Shown one piece after another: positions 6,959 through 9,967 of a DNA stretch of 9,967 nucleotides. Under the pieces are notes generated by a model. The model did no database searches. It was not told where the DNA came from and was given only the letters and a program-made list of their open reading frames with translations. Every line of letters begins with the position of its first letter. Positions within the stretch are counted from its first letter, which is position 1. The stretch covers positions 1 to 9,967 of the forward strand of contig DASZYF010000035.1 of assembly GCA_035545535.1 (NCBI GenBank). The letters run 5' to 3'. A program made the position numbers and the translations under genes. The stretch comes from DASZYF01 sp035545535 (GTDB taxonomy: Bacteria > Actinomycetota > Actinomycetes > Mycobacteriales > CAJCIY01).

Positions 6959-6973
6959 GTGACCGCCCGTCAC
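6959..6973. promoter_or_regulatory. Inverted repeat in the aceE / DUF3052 divergent promoter region
   Basis: GTGAC-CGCCC-GTCAC is a perfect 5-bp inverted repeat with a five-base spacer, in the 163 bp between the two divergent starts. It recalls CRP/FNR-type sites such as GlxR (TGTGA-N6-TCACA), but the spacing is one base too long. Its right half, GTCACT, also occurs at 3989-3994 upstream of the SsgA-like gene. A weak candidate promoter toward DUF3052 (TTGCCG at 6974-6979, GACTAG at 6999-7004) has a 19-base spacer. No clear aceE promoter was identified. Confidence 0.3.
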
Positions 6974-7009
6974 TTGCCGAACGGGCCGCGGTCCGGTGGA
7001 CTAGGGCTG

Positions 7010-7063
7010 CCTCAGCACGGGCTGGGGGCCCCAGAGCACCTGGAACACGGTGGGGCACTGAGG
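7010..7063 (+). promoter_or_regulatory. Possible 5' leader fold before DUF3052
   Basis: CCTCAG (7010-7015) can pair with CTGAGG (7058-7063), enclosing a tight dyad CTGGGG-G-CCCCAG (7022-7034). The right arm of the outer stem shares three bases with the start of the AGGAGGAGGAG ribosome-binding tract (7061-7071). If the transcript starts upstream of 7010, folding could modestly affect ribosome access. The dyad could instead be a protein-binding site. This comes from base pairing by eye only. Confidence 0.25.
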
Positions 7064-7075
7064 AGGAGGAGCTCC

Positions 7076-7504
7076 GTGAGCACGCCCGCGCCTACGGGTG
7101 CGTCGCCGGCAAGCAGGCTCGGGGTGAAGCCCGGGTCTCTGGTGCAGTCGATCGGCGACGACGAGGGCGCCGACGAGGAGCTGCTCAACGACATCGTCGC
7201 GGTTGCCGGCGACGAGCTCGTGCCCGAGGACAGCGATGACGTCGTCGACATCGTGCTGCTGTGGTGGCGCGAGTCCGAGGACACCGACGCGCTCGTCGAC
7301 GCGCTGGTCGACGCGCGTCGCAACCTCTCCGACACGGGCGTCGTGTGGCTGCTGACGCCGAAGACCGGCCGCGACGGCCACGTCGAGGCGAGCGACATCC
7401 AGGAGGCCGTGCCCACGGCCGGCATGTCGGTCACGTCGACGGTGAGTGCCGCCCCGGCCTGGACCGGCTCCCGCCTGGTCGCCCGCGGCGGCGGCCGGCA
7501 CTGA
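7076..7504 (+). CDS. DUF3052 domain-containing protein
   Basis: The biochemical function is unknown. This 142-residue, strongly acidic protein matches the DUF3052 family (M. tuberculosis Rv2239c), which sits beside aceE and ahpE in many actinobacteria. Landmarks are RLGVKPGSLVQSIGDDEGADEELL (14-37), DDVVDIVLLWWRESEDT (54-70) and VVWLLTPKTGRDGHVEASDIQEAVPTAGM (89-117). There is no signal peptide or membrane segment. The GTG at 7076 is chosen because an exceptionally strong ribosome site, AGGAGGAGGAG, ends four bases before it. An upstream frame to 6959 exists, but it encodes sequence unlike the family. The gene is divergent from aceE and 59 bp upstream of the peroxiredoxin, so it may be co-transcribed with the latter. 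Confidence 0.9.
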   Translation: MSTPAPTGASPASRLGVKPGSLVQSIGDDEGADEELLNDIVAVAGDELVPEDSDDVVDIVLLWWRESEDTDALVDALVDARRNLSDTGVVWLLTPKTGRDGHVEASDIQEAVPTAGMSVTSTVSAAPAWTGSRLVARGGGRH

Positions 7505-7550
7505 CCGGTCGCCGCTGACCCAGCCCGCGAAGTCGCCGGTGGTGGTCTGG

Positions 7551-7563
7551 CAGGATCGCCCGC
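7551..7563 (+). promoter_or_regulatory. CAGGAT element before the peroxiredoxin gene
   Basis: CAGGAT (7551-7556) ends seven bases before the ATG at 7564. AGGA can serve as the Shine-Dalgarno site at eight-base spacing. The hexamer also fits a -10 box (A2, T6) whose start point would fall on or beside the ATG, giving a leaderless transcript separate from DUF3052. No good -35 match was seen. The arrangement parallels GAGGAT before the gene at 2194. Confidence 0.35.
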
Positions 7564-8022
7564 ATGGTTGACGTCGGACAGACTGCCCCGGACTTCACGC
7601 TGCGCGACCAGGACGGCGCGGAGGTCACGCTCTCCTCGTTCCGCGGCGAGCGCAACGTGGTGCTGATCTTCTACCCGCTCGCGTTCACCGGCGTCTGCCA
7701 GGGCGAGCTCTGCGCGGTGCGCGATGACCTGTCGCGCTTCCAGAACGACGACGTCCAGGTCCTCACCGTGAGCGTCGACTCCGTCCCGACCCACAAGAAG
7801 TGGGCCGAGGAGCAGGGCTACACGTTCCCGCTGCTCTCGGACTTCTGGCCGCACGGCGCGACCGCCACCGCCTACGGCGTGTTCAACGCCGAGCGGGGTC
7901 TCGCCACCCGCGGCACGTTCGTCATCGACAAGCAGGGCGTCGTGCGGTGGAAGGTCGAGAACGCGATCCCCGACGCGCGCGACCAGGCCGAGTACCTGCA
8001 GGCCCTCGCCTCGCTGGCCTGA
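7564..8022 (+). CDS. ahpE: AhpE-type peroxiredoxin
   Basis: This 152-residue thioredoxin-fold peroxiredoxin is closest in pattern to M. tuberculosis AhpE. It reduces hydrogen peroxide, organic peroxides or peroxynitrite in the cytosol. Motifs are VGQTAPDFTLRDQDG (4-18), FYPLAFTGVCQGELC (36-50), PTHKKWAEEQGYTFPLLSDFWPHG and YGVFNAERGLATRGTFVIDKQGVVRW. C45 in FTGVC is the peroxidatic cysteine. Unlike the mycobacterial 1-Cys enzyme, which has CQGELD at this point, a second cysteine is present at C50. That CX4C spacing is the one used by the BCP/PrxQ class for intramolecular disulfide resolution. The order aceE, DUF3052, AhpE is conserved in actinobacteria, which supports the name. The ATG has AGGA eight bases upstream. 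Confidence 0.93.
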   Translation: MVDVGQTAPDFTLRDQDGAEVTLSSFRGERNVVLIFYPLAFTGVCQGELCAVRDDLSRFQNDDVQVLTVSVDSVPTHKKWAEEQGYTFPLLSDFWPHGATATAYGVFNAERGLATRGTFVIDKQGVVRWKVENAIPDARDQAEYLQALASLA

Positions 8023-8051
8023 CCCGCCCCGCCTGACCGCTTCGCCTGACC
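8017..8051 (+). repeat. Three short direct repeats GCCTGACC after ahpE
   Basis: GCCTGACC occurs at 8017-8024, 8031-8038 and 8044-8051. The first copy contains the ahpE stop codon, and the third holds another TGA in the same frame. This is probably a slippage product in G+C-rich DNA. No stem-loop terminator was recognised between ahpE and the tRNA, although one would be expected. Confidence 0.55.
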
Positions 8052-8091
8052 CGCTTGGGCTGAACGCGCCGTTGCCGACCCCGGGGACGCC

Positions 8092-8097
8092 TACCCT
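8092..8097 (+). promoter_or_regulatory. Candidate -10 box for the tRNA gene
   Basis: TACCCT fits the TANNNT pattern of a housekeeping -10 box and lies 13 bases before the mature tRNA 5' end, giving a short 5' leader. The best -35-like hexamer, TTGCCG (8072-8077), is only 14 bases upstream, which is short. The assignment therefore rests on the -10 and its position. Confidence 0.4.
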
Positions 8098-8110
8098 TGG
8101 CGAGTTCCCA

Positions 8111-8183
8111 GGGTCCGTAGCTCAGCTGGGAGAGCGCCGCCCTTACAAGGCGGATGTCGGCGGTTCGAACCCGTCCGGACCCA
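8111..8183 (+). tRNA. tRNA-Val (anticodon TAC)
   Basis: A full cloverleaf can be drawn. The acceptor stem is GGGTCCG / CGGACCC (8111-8117 with 8176-8182), with discriminator A at 8183. The D arm GCTC...GAGC lies at 8120-8135. The anticodon stem is CCGCC / GGCGG with loop CTTACAA (8137-8153), placing anticodon TAC at 8144-8146, which reads GTA and other valine codons by wobble. The T arm is GGCGG / CCGTC with loop TTCGAAC (8159-8175), including one G-U pair. The 3' CCA is not encoded. A GTG start codon begins two bases after the discriminator. Confidence 0.97.
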
Positions 8184-8184
8184 C

Positions 8185-9135
8185 GTGAGGTTCCGGACGC
8201 GTGCTGCGCTCACCGCGACGGCGGCCGGCTGCGCAGCGGCCGCGGCGCTCGCGGCCACCGTGCTGCCCACGGCGGCGGCCGTCGCCGAGCCGCGGTCGGA
8301 CCGGGCCGCAGCGGCGCCCCAGGTGGACCCGGCACCCTCGGACTCGGCCTCGCCGTCGGCCTCGCCGTCGGACTCGGCCTCGCCGTCGGAGTCGCCTTCC
8401 CCGTCGGCATCGCCGTCCGCGACGCCGTCGACGCAGGCGCCCGTCCCGGGCGCGCCGCTGCTGTCCATCAGCGGCCCCACCCGCGTCGCCAGCGGCGATG
8501 AGGTCACCCTCTCCGGCCGCGTGCTGCTGCCCGACGGCACGCCGGCACCGCTGCGCACCCCGGTCACCGTCCGGGCGCGCGAGCTCAACCTGCCGACCTC
8601 CAGCCTGCGCGTCATCGACACCCCGGTGATCGGGTTCGACGGAACGTTCTCGGTGACCGTCGGTGTCACCCGCGCCACCTACTTCTCCGCGCGGGCGACC
8701 AACCTGACGAGTCACGGCGAGGTCGCGACGACCAAGCCGGTGCTGGTGCTCGTGAAGGGCACGGTCGACAACGTGAAGCTGCAGATCGTGCGGGGCGCGC
8801 TGCGCGTCTCCGCGGCGCTCGCGCCGGGTCAGCGGGCCCGCGTGAACAACCGCTTCGGCAGCGCGGCGCTCTACCTGGTGACGGCCAAGGGCAAGGCCAT
8901 CCGCAAGCTCGCGACCGTGAACCTCACCAAGCCCGCGGCCCACGGCGGCAACGCCTTCGTCTTCCCGCTCGTGGCGCTGCCGAAGGCCGGCTCGTACGTG
9001 CGCGTCTTCGTCCAGGGCACGCAGGTGCTGCCCGCCCTGTCGAAGGCGCTGCGCGTGCCCGTGCTCTACGTGCCGCCGCCGCGCCGGCCGAACCCGACGC
9101 CGTCGCCGTCACCGGGCGTGCACTCGATCTTCTGA
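8185..9135 (+). CDS. Secreted protein with Ser/Pro-rich linker and beta-rich domain
   Basis: I do not recognise the family. The 316-residue product has a signal peptide (MRFRTR, Ala-rich core, likely cut after AVA at residue 34). A low-complexity Ser/Pro/Ala linker follows (about 51-83, SASPS-type repeats). Residues 90-275 look beta-rich: LLSISGPTRVASGDEVTLSGRVLLPDGTPAP resembles an immunoglobulin-like or carbohydrate-binding sandwich with paired strands, and the sequence ends PPPRRPNPTPSPSPGVHSIF. It is probably extracellular or wall-associated. No sortase motif, lipobox or C-terminal membrane segment is seen. The GTG at 8185 is preferred because later starts remove the signal peptide's charged end. 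It lies one base past the tRNA gene and has no ribosome site, so translation is probably leaderless or the true start differs. It converges with the next gene, 7 bp from stop to stop. Confidence 0.75.
   Translation: MRFRTRAALTATAAGCAAAAALAATVLPTAAAVAEPRSDRAAAAPQVDPAPSDSASPSASPSDSASPSESPSPSASPSATPSTQAPVPGAPLLSISGPTRVASGDEVTLSGRVLLPDGTPAPLRTPVTVRARELNLPTSSLRVIDTPVIGFDGTFSVTVGVTRATYFSARATNLTSHGEVATTKPVLVLVKGTVDNVKLQIVRGALRVSAALAPGQRARVNNRFGSAALYLVTAKGKAIRKLATVNLTKPAAHGGNAFVFPLVALPKAGSYVRVFVQGTQVLPALSKALRVPVLYVPPPRRPNPTPSPSPGVHSIF
8335..8433 (+). repeat. Imperfect Ser-Pro codon repeat
   Basis: The segment is built from variants of TCGGCCTCGCCG and TCGGACTCGGCC and encodes the SASPS/SDSASPS/SESPSPS linker of the secreted protein. 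Such repeats form flexible, possibly O-glycosylated spacers. Copy number probably varies between strains. Confidence 0.7.
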
Positions 9136-9140
9136 TCGAG
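9123..9140. terminator. Small hairpin spanning the stop of the secreted-protein gene
   Basis: CTCGAT-CTTCTG-ATCGAG forms a perfect 6-bp stem with a six-base loop. It overlaps the TGA at 9133-9135 and ends three bases before the stop of the opposing gene. It sits exactly at the junction of two convergent genes, so it could act on both transcripts. No T-tract is present and the stem is weak. Confidence 0.3.
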
Positions 9141-9142
9141 CC

Positions 9143-9967
9143 TCAGGCGCGGGTGCCCTGCAACGAGGTCGTCGCGCTCGCCGCCGGGCAGCTCCCCGCG
9201 GCCGTGTAGGTCTGCGTCGTGGTGCCGGTGAACCTGGTCGCCTTGCCGTCGGCGGAGTCGCCGACCGTCACGGTGAGCGTCGCGGTGACGGGCTGCTTCT
9301 GCGCGCCCGAGCACGGCACGTCGGCCGTCACGGAGCCGTGGTACGTGGTGCCGTCGCCGGTGAGCGAGAGGAATGCGCCGGTCTCCCGGATGAGCGCGGT
9401 GAGCGTGCAGGTGCCGGGCGCGCTGCACCGCTGGGTCAGCGCGTAGGTGCGCGTGAGCTCGTCACCCTTCGCCAGCGGCTTGCCGTCGGAGCCCTGGATG
9501 CTGCCGTGCACGTCGGTCACGGTGCTGGTGACGGTCCACGTGCCGCCGAGGTCGGCGGCCGGTGCTGCGGACGCCGCGGCACTCGCGGTGGGTTCGGCCG
9601 AGGGCGCCGGGGTCGTCGGCTCGTCGAACGCCGTCGTCGGGACCTCGGTGGGTGCCGCGGTGGTCGGCAGCGCCCCCACCGACGCGGCGGCGGGCTTCGC
9701 CTTGTGGTGCTGCACGTAGAACAGGCCGCCGGCCGCGGCGAGCGCGACGAGGACGAGCAGCACGATCAGGATCAGCGGCATCAGGCTGGTGCGCCGCTCG
9801 GCGCGGGCGGCCTCGAGGGCGACCGGCTCGGCGGCGCGCCGCTGCCGGGCGGCCGGGTCGGGCCGGGGCTTGTCCGTCCACGTGAGCGCCTCCGGGTTCG
9901 GCAGCGGCGCGGCCGGCAGCTCCGGGAGCAGCGGGACGGGCGCCGGCGTCGGGCCGCTCGCGCGCGG
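9143..9967 (-). CDS. Single-pass membrane protein with Pro-rich N-terminus and Cys-containing extracellular domain (partial)
   Basis: I do not recognise the family. The frame stays open to the right edge, so the start lies outside the window. The 62 visible residues before the membrane segment are Pro/Ala-rich and then basic (NPEALTWTDKPRPDPAARQ to RAERRTSL), as expected for a cytoplasmic tail, and contain no ATG or GTG. The hydrophobic segment MPLILIVLLVLVALAAAGGLFYV (9781 downward) is followed by a Thr/Pro/Ala linker. A beta-rich domain begins at GGTWTVTSTVTDV. It has four cysteines (C119, C125, C157, C198 counted from that Met), enough for two disulfides. The layout resembles sensor or surface-anchored proteins. 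Initiation at ATG 9781 is possible but has no ribosome site. Confidence 0.7.
   Translation of the reverse strand, partial: PRASGPTPAPVPLLPELPAAPLPNPEALTWTDKPRPDPAARQRRAAEPVALEAARAERRTSLMPLILIVLLVLVALAAAGGLFYVQHHKAKPAAASVGALPTTAAPTEVPTTAFDEPTTPAPSAEPTASAAASAAPAADLGGTWTVTSTVTDVHGSIQGSDGKPLAKGDELTRTYALTQRCSAPGTCTLTALIRETGAFLSLTGDGTTYHGSVTADVPCSGAQKQPVTATLTVTVGDSADGKATRFTGTTTQTYTAAGSCPAASATTSLQGTRA

Noticed and set aside
3857..6973. A 1,038-codon open frame on the minus strand overlapping aceE
   Set aside because: It is out of frame with aceE, which has unmistakable family motifs. The product is Arg/Gly/Pro/Ala-rich low-complexity sequence, typical of shadow frames in G+C-rich DNA.
6958..6974. 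A canonical CRP/GlxR site upstream of aceE
   Set aside because: The spacing between TGTGA and TCAC is seven rather than six bases, and the right end is TCACTT rather than TCACA. It is kept only as an unassigned inverted repeat.
3769..7239. Long forward frames antisense to aceE (3769-5235 and 5530-7239)
   Set aside because: They are complement shadows of the aceE codons, with no domain pattern, and run through intergenic structures and the DUF3052 start.
8111..8183. The tRNA-Val 3' end as an integration (att) site
   Set aside because: No integrase, phage gene or repeated tRNA 3' end was seen in the window.
1..9967. A mobile element, CRISPR array or defence island
   Set aside because: There is no transposase, terminal inverted repeat pair, Cas protein, toxin-antitoxin pair or spacer-repeat pattern. 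The gene content is ordinary actinobacterial chromosome.

Overview
The window reads as chromosomal DNA from a high-G+C actinobacterium. Third codon positions are almost all G or C throughout. It carries an SsgA-like protein (a family confined to actinobacteria), an actinobacterial-type homodimeric pyruvate dehydrogenase E1, and the aceE / DUF3052 / AhpE gene block also known from Mycobacterium tuberculosis (Rv2241, Rv2239c, Rv2238c). SsgA-like proteins point to a morphologically complex or sporulating lineage rather than to mycobacteria or corynebacteria, but I cannot name a genus. I see no transposase, integrase, phage gene, CRISPR array or defence system.

Layout, left to right. Positions 1-102 hold two copies of a 51-bp tandem repeat, each with a perfect hairpin. 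A forward cluster follows: a small beta-grasp-like ORF of uncertain end (112-567), a PHP phosphoesterase with a DNA-binding helix-hairpin-helix N-terminus (353-1399), a pirin (1434-2168) and a secreted PQQ-type sugar dehydrogenase (2194-3354). Gaps are short (34 and 25 bp), so these may be co-transcribed, although the pirin and dehydrogenase genes each have possible control signals just upstream. Facing them on the minus strand is an SsgA-like cell-division gene (3408-3860), then the large aceE gene (4102-6912). A nested stem-loop follows aceE, so the SsgA-like gene is probably a separate unit with its own promoter.

From about 6913 to 7075 a shared region separates aceE from the forward DUF3052 gene (7076-7504), followed by the AhpE-type peroxiredoxin (7564-8022). 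A tRNA-Val(TAC) gene lies at 8111-8183. One base after it begins a GTG-started gene for a secreted Ser/Pro-linker protein (8185-9135). This meets, 7 bp from stop to stop, a minus-strand gene for a single-pass membrane protein whose start lies beyond the right edge (9143-9967).

Functionally this is central metabolism (pyruvate to acetyl-CoA), peroxide defence, oxidation of sugars outside the membrane, cell division, and two unrecognised surface proteins. The points most worth checking are the tRNA that abuts an ORF start (a possible leaderless mRNA made by tRNA 3' processing), the PolX-like protein lacking its polymerase, the apparently frame-disrupted small gene beside it, and the CX4C active site of the AhpE homologue.
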